Assembly: GCA_963757815.1 (NCBI GenBank)
Contig: CAVWSN010000021.1
Location: 27,642 to 91,641, forward strand
Reading direction: 5' to 3'
DNA: 64,000 bases
Origin: JACVRW01 sp963757815
GTDB taxonomy: Bacteria; Actinomycetota; Thermoleophilia; Solirubrobacterales; Thermoleophilaceae
Notes under the pieces: model-generated
Database searches by the model: none
The model's input: the letters and a program-made list of their open reading frames with translations, nothing else
Told to the model about the DNA's origin: nothing
Made by a program: the position numbers and the translations under genes
Shown here: positions 28,593 through 37,652 of the stretch, one piece after another
Numbering within the stretch: the first letter of the stretch is position 1
How the letters are laid out: each line of letters starts with the position of its first letter

Positions 28593-29486
28593 TCACCACA
28601 CCAGCGTCGAGGGCGTGGGTGCGGAGCGGTTGCCGGCCTGGTCCACCGCACGGACCGCGGAGCTGAACAGCCCGCGGTAGGTGGTCCCGGAGACGGCGTA
28701 GCGGATCGTGAACAAGTCGCCCCCGAACCCCTGCAGGACGTCATAGGCGGGCGCGGGATCGACATTGTCGGTCGAGGGATCCCAAGTCGTCACGAATGCG
28801 TAGGCGTCCTGTTCCTCCGAGACGAAGACGTTCTGCGGCGCCGTCGGCGCGGTCTGGTCCGAGCCCCTGGGCGCCACCGTCACGGTCACCGGATTGCTCG
28901 CCGGCGAGAGATCTCCGCTCGAGTGCATGGCCTTGACCGTGAAGACGTGGGTGCCGGGCGCCAGGCGCTGCATCGTGACTGACTGCACCCTCGACATCAC
29001 CTCACCGCGCCCTCCGTCGTAGACCGGGAAGCGGTAGGGGTCTCTCATGTTCGACGGCCCGTCCCAGGCCAGGCTCACGGTGCCGCCCGAGCTGCTCGTC
29101 ACCCGCAGGTTGGTCGGCGGCGTCCAGCTCGCGGTCGTGGCCGCCACGGGCTCACTCGGCGCCGACACGTTGCCCGCCTTGTCGACCGCCACGACGGTCA
29201 GTGAGTACGTCGTGTCGGACTTCAGCCCGCCGATCTGGGTGCCGCCCGGCGACGTGGTGGCCTGCTGGCGAACGCCCTCTACGCGCGCCACGTACCACTT
29301 CAGCCCGACGTCGTCCGTCGAGCCGGTGAACGCGATCGTCACGGTGTCGGGCGTCACCGCGAGAACCCGCACGTTGGACGGCGCCGTCGGCGGCTGCGTA
29401 TCCGCCGCGCCGGCCGCCGGCACTCCGGCTACCCCCAGTCCTGCACCAACGGCGGTTATGGCAACAAGCCGCAGAGCGAACCGCAT
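28593..29486 (-). CDS. secreted protein with three fibronectin type III-like domains
   Basis: A 297-residue exported protein. A signal peptide (1-28) ends in AGAAD. Three FN3 repeats follow, opening with DTQPPTAPSNVRVL (about 30), WTPPTNLRVTSSSGGTVSLAW (about 120) and DQTAPTAPQNVFVSE (about 213). No catalytic domain is present. Probably a cell-surface or extracellular binding protein. The ATG at 29486 has GAGGGGGACGGAG upstream. Confidence 0.8.
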   Translation of the reverse strand: MRFALRLVAITAVGAGLGVAGVPAAGAADTQPPTAPSNVRVLAVTPDTVTIAFTGSTDDVGLKWYVARVEGVRQQATTSPGGTQIGGLKSDTTYSLTVVAVDKAGNVSAPSEPVAATTASWTPPTNLRVTSSSGGTVSLAWDGPSNMRDPYRFPVYDGGRGEVMSRVQSVTMQRLAPGTHVFTVKAMHSSGDLSPASNPVTVTVAPRGSDQTAPTAPQNVFVSEEQDAYAFVTTWDPSTDNVDPAPAYDVLQGFGGDLFTIRYAVSGTTYRGLFSSAVRAVDQAGNRSAPTPSTLVW

Positions 29487-29640
29487 TTCTCCGTCCCCCT
29501 CCACTCGATAGACGAGGGTTCCCGACCCTCGTATACGCACGGGCGCCCGGAAAGGTTCGACGTGAGATCCCGCTGAGCAGGTCGGCCCGGAGCGACCGCG
29601 TGTCGCGGCCGGTCCGGGCCGATCTCCCACAGCTGCTGCG

Positions 29641-30063
29641 TCAGGCCGCGACCGGCGCGCCCTGCGTCAGCGAGCTCTGTCCCATCGGCTGCAGGGGCTC
29701 GCCGAAGGTCGACACGATGTGGCTGTCGCAGAAGAACCCGACGACCTTGAGCGTCTCGTCGCCGGTGTTGGCGATGCCGTGCGGGACCATCGACGGGATG
29801 ACGGCGAGGTCGCCGGCGCGGACGTGGCCGCGCTCGTCGCCGCACTGGGCCTCGCCCTCGCCCGCGACGATATAGAGGATCTCCTCGGCGCTGTCGGTGT
29901 GGGTGGGGAGGTACTCGCCGGGCTCGACCTCGAAATAGACGACGGCCGTGTCCTTCGCGCCGGCGAATCGGTTGATGGGGAACGCGGGATGGACGCGCCC
30001 GCGCTGGTCGCTGGCGATCCAGGCCTCGGCGAGGTCGAGCTGTGGGGTGGAAACGGTGAGCAT
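29641..30063 (-). CDS. cupin-domain protein under TetR control
   Basis: A 140-residue single-domain cupin. Metal-binding motifs are EYLPTHTDSAEEILYIVAGE and PSMVPHGIANTGDE, giving two His, a Glu and a third His. Function could be small-molecule dioxygenase, isomerase or sensor. The ATG at 30063 has AAAGGAG seven bases upstream; a perfect palindrome, the probable TetR operator, lies immediately before that. Confidence 0.8.
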   Translation of the reverse strand: MLTVSTPQLDLAEAWIASDQRGRVHPAFPINRFAGAKDTAVVYFEVEPGEYLPTHTDSAEEILYIVAGEGEAQCGDERGHVRAGDLAVIPSMVPHGIANTGDETLKVVGFFCDSHIVSTFGEPLQPMGQSSLTQGAPVAA

Positions 30064-30079
30064 TGCGAGTCTCCTTTCG

Positions 30080-30097
30080 TCATACATTGCTGTATGA
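30080..30097. promoter_or_regulatory. perfect palindromic TetR operator
   Basis: TCATACATTGCTGTATGA is a perfect inverted repeat (TCATACA-N4-TGTATGA). It sits between the divergent cupin and tetR genes, directly upstream of the cupin ribosome-binding site. A related half-site recurs at the tetR start. Confidence 0.75.
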
Positions 30098-30148
30098 TCA
30101 TTTGGCCGGACGCCAACCTACACCGGCTCTCCGCATCTGTCAAGATCG

Positions 30149-30166
30149 TCATACACCGATGTCCAC
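30149..30166. promoter_or_regulatory. second, imperfect TetR half-operator at the tetR start
   Basis: TCATACACCGATGTCCAC keeps the full left arm TCATACA with the same 4-base spacer and TGT of the right arm. It covers the tetR ATG (30159), which would give weak autorepression. Confidence 0.5.
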
Positions 30167-30767
30167 CGAAACCAGAACCCGCCGTTACCAGCTGCGTAAG
30201 CGCGCCGACGCGATGGAGGAGACGCGCCGGCGCATCACCGAGGCCGCCGTCGAGCTGCACGGCAGCGTGGGGCCGGCGCGCACGACGATCAGCGCGATCG
30301 CCGAGCTCGCGGGCGTCCAGCGCCAAACCGTCTACCGCCACTTCCCGACCGAGGTCGACCTCTACGCCGCGTGCTCTCAGCAGTTCTACGAGGGCGATCG
30401 CTGGCCCGACCCAGAGAGCTGGCGCGCCATCGCCGACCCGGCTGAACGGCTCGCCGCCGCCCTCGACGAGCTATACGCCTACTACGAGCGCAACGAGGCG
30501 ATGTGGACCAACGTGCTGCGCGACGAGACACTCGTGGACGCCCTCCCGTCGGCGCTGACCGGGTTCTGGGCCTATCTCGACGACGCGGCCGACGCGCTCG
30601 CCGCCGGCTGGGGCGCGCGCGGCGCGCGCCGCCGCGTCCTGCTCGCCGCCGCGCGCCACGCCGTCGACTTCCACACCTGGCGCTCGCTGACCCGCGACGG
30701 CGAGATCGACCGCGCGGCCGTCGTCGAGCTCGCCTCCGCGATGATCACCCGCGCGGCCTCGCGCTGA
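30159..30767 (+). CDS. TetR-family transcriptional regulator
   Basis: A 202-residue TetR regulator. The HTH is RRRITEAAVELHGSVGPART, TISAIAELAGVQRQTVYRHF; the C-terminal domain is helical with no named ligand family (ELYAYYERNEAMWTNVLRDE). The ATG at 30159 (MSTETRTRRY) is preferred over upstream starts because the intergenic region holds the operator. It is divergent to the cupin gene, its likely target. Confidence 0.88.
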   Translation: MSTETRTRRYQLRKRADAMEETRRRITEAAVELHGSVGPARTTISAIAELAGVQRQTVYRHFPTEVDLYAACSQQFYEGDRWPDPESWRAIADPAERLAAALDELYAYYERNEAMWTNVLRDETLVDALPSALTGFWAYLDDAADALAAGWGARGARRRVLLAAARHAVDFHTWRSLTRDGEIDRAAVVELASAMITRAASR

Positions 30768-30935
30768 GCCTCGCCCAGCGCGTCGCGCGGCGCGAGCTGC
30801 TCGCATCGGCTTGTCCCGTCGCGGTCATCACCAGTGACCACCAGCTCGTTCCGGAACGGATCGGCCGTTCCGTTCTCGCCGCCGCCGGTGTCTGAACGGA
30901 CATGCACCGAACACGCAACGAAGGGAGAGAAGCCA

Positions 30936-31731
30936 ATGGCTGATCATTTCGCAACGAAGACGCACCCGACCGTGTCGCCTCAGGAATGGCAGGCCGCGCG
31001 CGATGGGCTGCTTGCTGAGGAGAAGGAGCACACCCGTCGCGGCGACGAGCTCGCTCGCAAGCGACGTGAGCTTCCCTGGCTGCCGGTCGAGAAGGAGTAC
31101 CGCCTGGACACGGACGAGGGTGAGCGGACGCTGACGGAGCTCTTTGACGGTCGCTCCCAGCTGCTGGTCTACCACTTCATGTTCGGGCCGAGCTACGAGG
31201 CGGGGTGCCCGGTGAACTCGTCGATGGTCGACGGCTTCGACGGTCTGGTGCCGCACCTTCAGGCCCGCGACCTGACCCTGATGCTCGTTTCGCGCGCGCC
31301 GCTGGCGAAGCTCCAGGCCTACAAGCGGCGGATGGGTTGGAGCGTTCCCTGGGCCTCGTCGGCGAACAGCGACTTCAACTTCGACCTCGGGGCTTCCTCG
31401 ACCGAGGAGCAGATGCGCGCGCAGATGCCGCCGATCGGCGGGTCGAGAGCTCGACCAGGCAGAAGCGCTCGAGGGATTGCCTGCGATCGCGCATCAGAAC
31501 GCGGCCGCCTGTGGGACCGACGTCCTGAGCTACATCTGCGAAGCGCCAATGGTGAGCGCCTTTGCGCTCGAGGACGGTGCCGTCTACCAGACCTACACGA
31601 CCACCTGGCGTGGGCTCGAGTTCATCATGGGCTACTACCCAATCCTCGACCGTGCGCCGAAGGGACGCGACGAGCGCGACGACGACTGGCAGACCTGGAT
31701 CCGCCGCCACGACGAGTACGGGCAGCCCTAA
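30936..31731 (+). CDS. DUF899 thioredoxin-like family protein, one frameshift
   Basis: About 264 residues after removing one base near 31445. It has the DUF899 pattern: WQAARDGLLAEEKEHTRRGD, LPWLPVEKEYRLDTDEG, LVYHFMFGP, GCPVNSSMVDG (in place of a thioredoxin CxxC), SSANSDFNFDLG, then in the repaired frame TWRGLEFIMGYYPILDRAPKGRDE. Members are predicted thioredoxin-fold proteins of unknown role, common in soil actinobacteria. AAGGGAG precedes the ATG at 30936. Confidence 0.8.
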
Positions 31732-31866
31732 CCACGATTAGCCACGGCGTCGGCAAACCAGCCACCCCGACAACCGCCCGAACCGCAACGGTTGACAACA
31801 GAGGTGGCGCGAGGCGGGCGCCCGCGCGGGAGCGGCGGTCCGGCCGGACGCCAATGGCGGCGACCT

Positions 31867-33699
31867 CTACGGGTAATCCACGATGTAGACCGGGATGCCG
31901 ATCCTGGTCGTGTCGGCCGGGTCACCCAGCCCGTTGACCACGTGGTCGATCGTGCCTGCGCTGAGGTTCACCGTCATGATGTGGTGTAGCTGGACGCCGG
32001 GGGCGTGGGGGACCTCGAAGCCGTTCTCGGTGTGGATCGACGGGTCGTTGCGGTTGAAGACGTAGACACCGCCGCCGTAGAGCCTGTGCGTCTTCACGTG
32101 GTCCGCGACCTTGTAGCCGGCCCAGCCCTCGATGCCGTCGTGCATCCAGTCGGCCTGGGTCGGCGGGTCGTAGGGCAGCTCGTTCTGGTAGAGGATCGTG
32201 ACGCCCTTCTCGCCGTTCCAGACCGTGTTGTACTGCTGGAAGTGCTCGACGAAGAGGCCCGTCGCCGTCACGTTGTCGCCGTTGACGACGACGCCGTTGC
32301 GGCCGGTGTTGGTGTTCCAGCGCTCGGTGTCGCCGGAGAATCCCTCGACGCCGTGGTCGGCACGCCAGACCCAGGTGTGATCGATCAGGACGTGGTTGCT
32401 GTTGACCTCGAGCGCGATGTCAGTCCTGCCGACATGCGGCCCGCCGACGCGGAAGTACACGTCCGAGAGCGTGGTCGGGTTTGACGGGTCGCTCTTCTTG
32501 GCGCTGGTGTTGCCGTGGCCCTTGCCGACCCGGAGCAGGACCGGCGACTCGACTGCGCCCGCGTCGATCGTGACTCCCGCGATGATGATCCCCGGAACGT
32601 CGGCCGTTGTCACTGGGATCGCCCCGTTGGCCGCCGTGAGCGTCGCGTGCCCCAGTCCGAGCACGACCGTGTTGGCGCGCTTGACGGCAATGCTCGCCGC
32701 GACATCGTAGATGCCGGGGGTCAGCAGCAGATTCCTGCCGCGGGCGAGCGCGTTGTTAATCGCTTTGACCCGGTCCGACGGTTTCGCGATGAAGAATTTG
32801 CGGAGCGGGATTGTGCGACCCGCCGTCCCGCCGTCGCCCCAGCTCACTCCGCGCGAGTTCGTCTGCGCTGACGGCACGCGGACGTCGTAGTTGCCCTGGG
32901 CATCGAGGAACAGGTACGGCTTCTCGCGGCTGACGGGCGTCGTGTCGAGGGTCGTGTAGGGCGGGTTCGGGAAGCCGGCGTCGTCGGGCGCGCCCTGTAC
33001 GCCCGCGAACACCTGGTTCCAGACTCCGTTCGTCCAACCCGCGATCTCGCTGTTGCGGGTCAGCCACTGCTGCTGCGAGCCGTTGAGGACGTTGGGGAGA
33101 CGCGAGTCGGCGATGAAGCCGCCGCTGGCGAACTGCGGCCCGGCCGTGCAGTAATCCATGAGCGAGAGGGTGGCGCCGGCGATGTCGACCCGGCGCATGG
33201 ACACGGCCTGGGAGACCGCCCAGAAGTTCGCTGTGGCGCGGCAGCCGTCCTGTCCGGCCGCGTTGATGTTCAGCGACAGGTTGGACAGTGAGCGCCAGAA
33301 GTTGACCAGCGCGAGGCAGTTGCTCGTGCCGCCGTCGTCCAGGCAGCGGTTGTACACCTCGATCTTGCCGTTGATCTTCACGTCGTCCGGCGATGCGCCG
33401 AGGCCGGCGACCTCGGTGTAGTAACCCACCTTGATCTGCAGCGGCTCGGTCGCGCTGCCGTAGACGCCCGGCTTGAAGAGGAGCAGGTAGCGGCTCGAGC
33501 CCATCTCGTCGTCGACCTGCCGGGCGTGGATCGCGTCGACGGCTGCCTGGATCTCGCTGACCGGCATGCTCGGATCGAAGATCGTCACATTCGGACCGAG
33601 GGCGGGCTCCGCGGCGCTCGCGGTGGATCCCGTACCAAGCAACAGCGCGACGAGGGCCAGAGCAAAACGCAGAACCGTCGTTGACCGAACCCGCAGCAT
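31867..33699 (-). CDS. secreted right-handed beta-helix protein (GH55/pectate-lyase-like)
   Basis: A 610-residue exported protein with a signal peptide (about 1-30). The body is a two-lobed parallel beta-helix: PVSEIQAAVDAIHARQVDDE and YLLLFKPGVYGS at the N-terminal pectate-lyase-superfamily cap, then repeated short hydrophobic strands with NxTT and NGVV turns (VLIDHTWVWRADHGVEG, GVVVNGDNVTATGLFVEHFQ). Layout recalls glycoside hydrolase family 55 laminarinases, but a catalytic Glu cannot be assigned by eye; many such genes are mis-labelled adenylyl cyclase. The ATG at 33699 follows GGAGGGATTCC. Confidence 0.7.
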   Translation of the reverse strand: MLRVRSTTVLRFALALVALLLGTGSTASAAEPALGPNVTIFDPSMPVSEIQAAVDAIHARQVDDEMGSSRYLLLFKPGVYGSATEPLQIKVGYYTEVAGLGASPDDVKINGKIEVYNRCLDDGGTSNCLALVNFWRSLSNLSLNINAAGQDGCRATANFWAVSQAVSMRRVDIAGATLSLMDYCTAGPQFASGGFIADSRLPNVLNGSQQQWLTRNSEIAGWTNGVWNQVFAGVQGAPDDAGFPNPPYTTLDTTPVSREKPYLFLDAQGNYDVRVPSAQTNSRGVSWGDGGTAGRTIPLRKFFIAKPSDRVKAINNALARGRNLLLTPGIYDVAASIAVKRANTVVLGLGHATLTAANGAIPVTTADVPGIIIAGVTIDAGAVESPVLLRVGKGHGNTSAKKSDPSNPTTLSDVYFRVGGPHVGRTDIALEVNSNHVLIDHTWVWRADHGVEGFSGDTERWNTNTGRNGVVVNGDNVTATGLFVEHFQQYNTVWNGEKGVTILYQNELPYDPPTQADWMHDGIEGWAGYKVADHVKTHRLYGGGVYVFNRNDPSIHTENGFEVPHAPGVQLHHIMTVNLSAGTIDHVVNGLGDPADTTRIGIPVYIVDYP

Positions 33700-33788
33700 G
33701 GAATCCCTCCTGGTCCCGTGAGTGGCCGGGAACCTAGCGCCCGGAGCTACGACGTGCCCGCCAGCCGGCCGCGAACCCTCGCCCCCGG

Positions 33789-35141
33789 TCAGAGGTGATG
33801 CAGGTACTCGGCGATCTCCCAGTCCGAGACCCAGGCGCGGTGGCGCTCGATCTCGAAGCGCTTGACCGCGAGGAATGTCTTGACGAGCTGCGGGCCGAGC
33901 GCCCGGTGCAGGACCGTGTCGCCCTCGAGCGCCTCGAGGGCTGCGTCGAGCGATCCAGGCAGGGCCGGGCCGATCAGCTCGCGGTCGGCGCGGTACGCAT
34001 CACCGTCGACGGGCGGCGGCGGGGTCAGGCCCTCCCGCATGCCGTGCGCACCGGCGGCCAGCACAGCGGCGATTGCCAGATAAGGATTCGCTGCGCCGTC
34101 GGCGACCCGGATCTCGACGCGCGTGGCGCCGCCGCGCTCCGGAGGGATTCGGATAAACGTGGTCCGGTTGTCCCAGCCCCAGTTCGCGTGTGTGGGCGCC
34201 AGCGAGTCGGGTTGGATGCGCCGGTAGGCGTTGATGGTGGGGTTGAGAAACGCCATGAGGCCGGCGGCGTGGGCGAGCACGCCGGCTGTGAACGCGCCCA
34301 GCACGGCGCTGACGCCGTGCTCTTCGCCCGGTGCGTCGAACGCGTTGCGCTCACCCCGGTTCGCCGAGACGTGGAGATGTGTGCCCGAGCCACCCTGGTC
34401 GTTGAAGGGCTTGCCCATGAACGTGGCGACGAGTCCGTGCCGCGCCGCGATGTCCTTGACGGCCGCCTTCATGCGGAACGCTCGATCGGCGGCCCGCAGC
34501 GCGTCGCTGTGCCGCAGGTTGATCTCGTACTGGCTGTTCATGAACTCGTGGCCCGTGGCGAGGACCCCCAGCCCGAGCTGTGCGAGCGCGTCGGTTATCT
34601 CCCGCACGATGCCGCCCGGATCCGCCTGGGGACCAACCGTGTAGACCATGCTCGGTTGGTCGATGTGGCGGCGGATGCCGTGTGTTGCCGCCGGATCGCG
34701 CCGGAGCAGGAAGAACTCGAGCTCCGGGCCGACGATCGGGTCGAAACCGATCGCCCTCAGGTCGTCGACGGCCCGGCGCAAGGTCCCGCGCGGGTCCGGG
34801 ATGGGCGCTCCCCCGGGGGCCGGTTCGAGATTCGCCAGGCAGCTCGCCACGCCCGGCTCCCAGGGCAGCGTCGTCATGGTCGACATGTCCGGACGGGCGA
34901 TGAGGTCCGGATAGCCCTCGTCCCCGCCGACCACGGGCGTGTTGCCCAGGTCGGTGCCCATCACCGCCGCGCAGAAGCACAGACCCTTCTCGATGACGTG
35001 GTCGAACTCCCCGATCGGTATGTCCCGGCCTCGGGCGACGCCGTGGAGATCGGGGTAGAGCATGCGGATCGACGTCACCGGCGTGCCGGTCGGGTCCTCG
35101 GTGGTGGTTTCCCCGGTCGCGGACCTGGAGTCGGTGCGCAC
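33789..35141 (-). CDS. glutamine-synthetase-family gamma-glutamyl ligase
   Basis: A 450-residue type I-like glutamine synthetase homologue. Visible motifs are GPELEFFLLRRD (metal Glu), NSQYEINLRHSDAL, MGKPFNDQGGSGTHLHVS (ATP/metal His), NRTTFIRIPPERGGATRVEI and RVADGAANPYLAIAAVLAAG. This branch includes gamma-glutamyl-polyamine, -methylamide and -anilide ligases as well as true GlnA; the N-terminus is short. It is the last gene of the fae-mtdB-DUF1464 transcript, so gamma-glutamylation of methylamine or of a methanofuran-type cofactor tail is plausible but unproven. GTG at 35141 avoids long overlap with the upstream gene. Confidence 0.75.
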   Translation of the reverse strand: MRTDSRSATGETTTEDPTGTPVTSIRMLYPDLHGVARGRDIPIGEFDHVIEKGLCFCAAVMGTDLGNTPVVGGDEGYPDLIARPDMSTMTTLPWEPGVASCLANLEPAPGGAPIPDPRGTLRRAVDDLRAIGFDPIVGPELEFFLLRRDPAATHGIRRHIDQPSMVYTVGPQADPGGIVREITDALAQLGLGVLATGHEFMNSQYEINLRHSDALRAADRAFRMKAAVKDIAARHGLVATFMGKPFNDQGGSGTHLHVSANRGERNAFDAPGEEHGVSAVLGAFTAGVLAHAAGLMAFLNPTINAYRRIQPDSLAPTHANWGWDNRTTFIRIPPERGGATRVEIRVADGAANPYLAIAAVLAAGAHGMREGLTPPPPVDGDAYRADRELIGPALPGSLDAALEALEGDTVLHRALGPQLVKTFLAVKRFEIERHRAWVSDWEIAEYLHHL

Positions 35142-35152
35142 GGCGACGTAGG

Positions 35153-36247
35153 CTAGGCCAGCCGGATGCTTTCGGTGCCGAGGATGCGCAGGTGGTCGAG
35201 CGCCGTGCCGCTCGCTTCGCGCAGGCGCAGCCGCTCGACGAGTGGTGCGTAGCGCCCTCCGGCCAGGCCGTCCGCCAGCAGCGCTGCGCCCTGCGCGGCC
35301 GTCTTGGCGCGCGTGCCCAGCCCGGCTGTGGCCGAGACAGTTGCCAGGCCGGCGAGCCTTTCGGAGAGCGCGTCGAGCAGGCCGGGAGCACGTGCCAGGC
35401 GTCCGGCAACCAGGATCTCGCGCGGGGCGGGGACCGAGGCCATCACGGTCAGGGCCGCCTTCACCGCGCCCTCCTCGAGCGCAAGCCATCCGTCGCCGAG
35501 GCGGGGATCGCTGCGAAGCGCCTCGAGCGCCCCGGGCGCCGAAAGGTCCAGATCCCCGCGTGGGTCAAGCGCCCCGCCGCTGTAGACGGTCTCCTTGGAG
35601 AGGGCGCCGCCCAGCAGATAGGCCACCTCAGCGTCGAGTGCCCCGCATGCGCGACTCCCGATCGGCGCGCAGGAGCCGCCGAGTCCGTCGACGATCTGCC
35701 CGCCGTCGATCGCGAGCGCGGCGCTGAAGGCGCCGCCGAGCTCGAGCATGATGAATGAGGTTTCCTCGAAGGCCAGCCCAAGCCGGTCCGCCTGGTCAGC
35801 GATGCAAAGCGCGGCGCTGCAGACCTTGTCCGCGGTCCCGAGGTCGATGCGGTTCCACTTGCGGTACTCCGGCACCGTGGGCAGGTGGATCGCTCCCGGG
35901 CCGAAGACCAGCGGCAGTTCGGCCTCGATGAGGGCGCGGATCATCGCCCGCATGCCGCCGATGCCCGCCTGCGCGCCCGCTTCATCGCTCCGAAGCAGCA
36001 GCATGAGCGCCAACTCACGGTCCCCGACCCGCTCGCCCGGAACGAGCGGCAGCCCGTAACCGGCGGGCCCAACCACGAGGTCGTAGGGGCGATGAGCGAC
36101 GAGCGCATCGACGAGCGGTGCCGGGTCGTCGGCCAGATCCGCCGAGCGGAAGCTCTGCTCTAAGAGCACCTCGCCGCCGTCGAGGGCGCACACATCGATA
36201 GAGACGGTCCCGGGGTCGATGCCGGCCACCCGCGGACCGGGCATCGG
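35153..36247 (-). CDS. DUF1464 (archaeal-type ASKHA-fold kinase-like) protein
   Basis: A 364-residue protein with an actin/HSP70/hexokinase-like fold: RVAGIDPGTVSIDVCAL as phosphate-1 loop, FIMLELGGAFSAALAIDGG as a second phosphate loop, and REILVAGRLARAPGLLDAL as the adenosine segment. It matches DUF1464, known mostly from archaea and described as predicted butyrate-kinase-like. Its position one base from mtdB (36247/36249) ties it to the H4MPT pathway; a kinase step in cofactor synthesis is possible. The ATG at 36247 starts MPGPRVAGID. Confidence 0.72.
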   Translation of the reverse strand, partial: PMPGPRVAGIDPGTVSIDVCALDGGEVLLEQSFRSADLADDPAPLVDALVAHRPYDLVVGPAGYGLPLVPGERVGDRELALMLLLRSDEAGAQAGIGGMRAMIRALIEAELPLVFGPGAIHLPTVPEYRKWNRIDLGTADKVCSAALCIADQADRLGLAFEETSFIMLELGGAFSAALAIDGGQIVDGLGGSCAPIGSRACGALDAEVAYLLGGALSKETVYSGGALDPRGDLDLSAPGALEALRSDPRLGDGWLALEEGAVKAALTVMASVPAPREILVAGRLARAPGLLDALSERLAGLATVSATAGLGTRAKTAAQGAALLADGLAGGRYAPLVERLRLREASGTALDHLRILGTESIRLA

Positions 36248-36248
36248 C

Positions 36249-37113
36249 CTAGACGATCTCTTGCGCCACGGCGTAGACGCCGTCGGCGTTGAGCACGAGG
36301 TCGTTGCGCTCGAAGAGCCGGCCCACACAGGCCTTGTGCGTCTTCATCTTCTTGCCACCGACGCCCAGCGCCCCGAGGACGAGCTTCCCCTCCCGTTCGA
36401 CGAGAACGTCTCCGGCCTCGATGCCCTCGATCCCGAGCGGCTCCGCGGCGTTGTAGTCGACCAACAGCTCAATCGTCGGGCTGGCGCTCCACGCCTCTTT
36501 TCGCAGCACCTGGACGCCGGCCGGCCCGGCGGCCACGACGATGTTCGCCCCCTCCAGCGCCGCCTCCATCTCTGCCCGGTCTGCCGGCTCGACCGCCTCG
36601 ATCCCCAGCCGCTCGGCGACCGCGAGGCCCCGCGGGCGACGGTAGGAATCTGTGCCCAGGACGTCGGCCGGGATCGTCACCGCGAGGACCTCGCAGCCCT
36701 CCTGCTTCAGGAGCGCCGCCGAGCGCAGCCCGACAGGTCCCACCCCCAAGACCACCGCGCGGCGGCCGCTGCAGGTCGCGATCCTTCGCGATCAGCGCGA
36801 TGGCCGTGGCCGACGTCGTATTGCAGCCGTCGGAGTCGAGCATCGTCGACAGGCGGAAGGGGCCGAAATAGGTGGCCTGAACCTCGTCGAGAAGCTTCTC
36901 GCCCTCGGCCACGTCAGAGCCGCCGACCCACACGGCCATCGAGGAGTCGCCGGGAGCGCGCGTGAAGAACGCTCCCTGGACCAGGTCGCGCACCGCCTCC
37001 GGCGTCACGCTGCCGTGGCTGAGCAGGACGTCGACCCCCGCGTCCGTGGCCACGATGGCGTCGAACGGGCTCGGGTGTTGATCGGTGTCGAGCTGTAGGA
37101 GGACCTTCTTCAC
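36249..37113 (-). CDS. mtdB: NAD(P)-dependent methylene-H4MPT dehydrogenase, one frameshift
   Basis: About 287 residues after deleting one base near 36769. The N-terminus KKVLLQLDTDQHPSPFDAIV and the segment TMLDSDGCNTTSATAIALI are characteristic of MtdB/MtdA-type dehydrogenases; the Rossmann loop VVLGVGPVGLRSAALL follows the repair. The C-terminus GGKKMKTHKACVGRLFERND is also family-typical. It oxidises methylene-H4MPT to methenyl-H4MPT in the cytosol. It lies between fae and DUF1464; the GTG start at 37113 is 27 bp after the fae stop. MtdB rather than MtdA is inferred from the full H4MPT context. Confidence 0.88.
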
Positions 37114-37139
37114 GGCGTGGGCCTGCGGCCCTGCGCTCG

Positions 37140-37652
37140 CTACGCCTCCACGCCAGAGGCGAACGGGTGGCGCGCCTCCGCGGCCTGCTCGATCACGGCG
37201 CTCGCGGCGGGCTCGCCGGCCATCGCGCGCGCGATCGACTCCTTCGTCGCCTGGTAGTTCCAGTCGAAGATCTTCTTCTCGTCCTGGGCCTGCCAGTGGA
37301 TGAAGACGCCCACGATGATGCAGAGATCCTCGGCCTCGTCCGCCGAGATCACGCCTTCGCTCACCGAGTCGACGACACCTCGTGCCACCGCCGCCTGGGC
37401 GGGCCCGAACATCTGCCCCACCTGCGCCTCGCCCTTGATCGTCACCTTGTTGGCCATGATCGTGTCGGGCTTGGCGGGCAGGTTGGGCGCGACCACGGCG
37501 AGCAGGTTCGTATGGCCCTCCTTCTGGTTCAGGAGTGCGCCGGCGAACGCTTCGCCGACCGGCCCGTCCTTGGATCCGATCAAGAGATCGATGTGAGCGA
37601 CTTCGTTGCCATCGCCCACCAGGGACTCTCCAACCGACAGGGTCCTGGCCAT
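37140..37652 (-). CDS. fae: formaldehyde-activating enzyme
   Basis: A 170-residue protein with near-complete Fae hallmarks: GESLVGDGNEVAHIDLLIGS with the active-site His at residue 20, AGALLNQKEGHTNLLAVVAP, PDTIMANKVTIKGEAQVGQM, and GVFIHWQAQDEKKIFDWNYQ. It condenses formaldehyde with tetrahydromethanopterin to methylene-H4MPT. It heads a leftward transcript fae-mtdB-DUF1464-GS, divergent from fhcB across 301 bp. The AGAGGAGAGGAAG ribosome-binding site before the ATG is strong, as expected for an abundant enzyme. Confidence 0.97.
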   Translation of the reverse strand: MARTLSVGESLVGDGNEVAHIDLLIGSKDGPVGEAFAGALLNQKEGHTNLLAVVAPNLPAKPDTIMANKVTIKGEAQVGQMFGPAQAAVARGVVDSVSEGVISADEAEDLCIIVGVFIHWQAQDEKKIFDWNYQATKESIARAMAGEPAASAVIEQAAEARHPFASGVEA

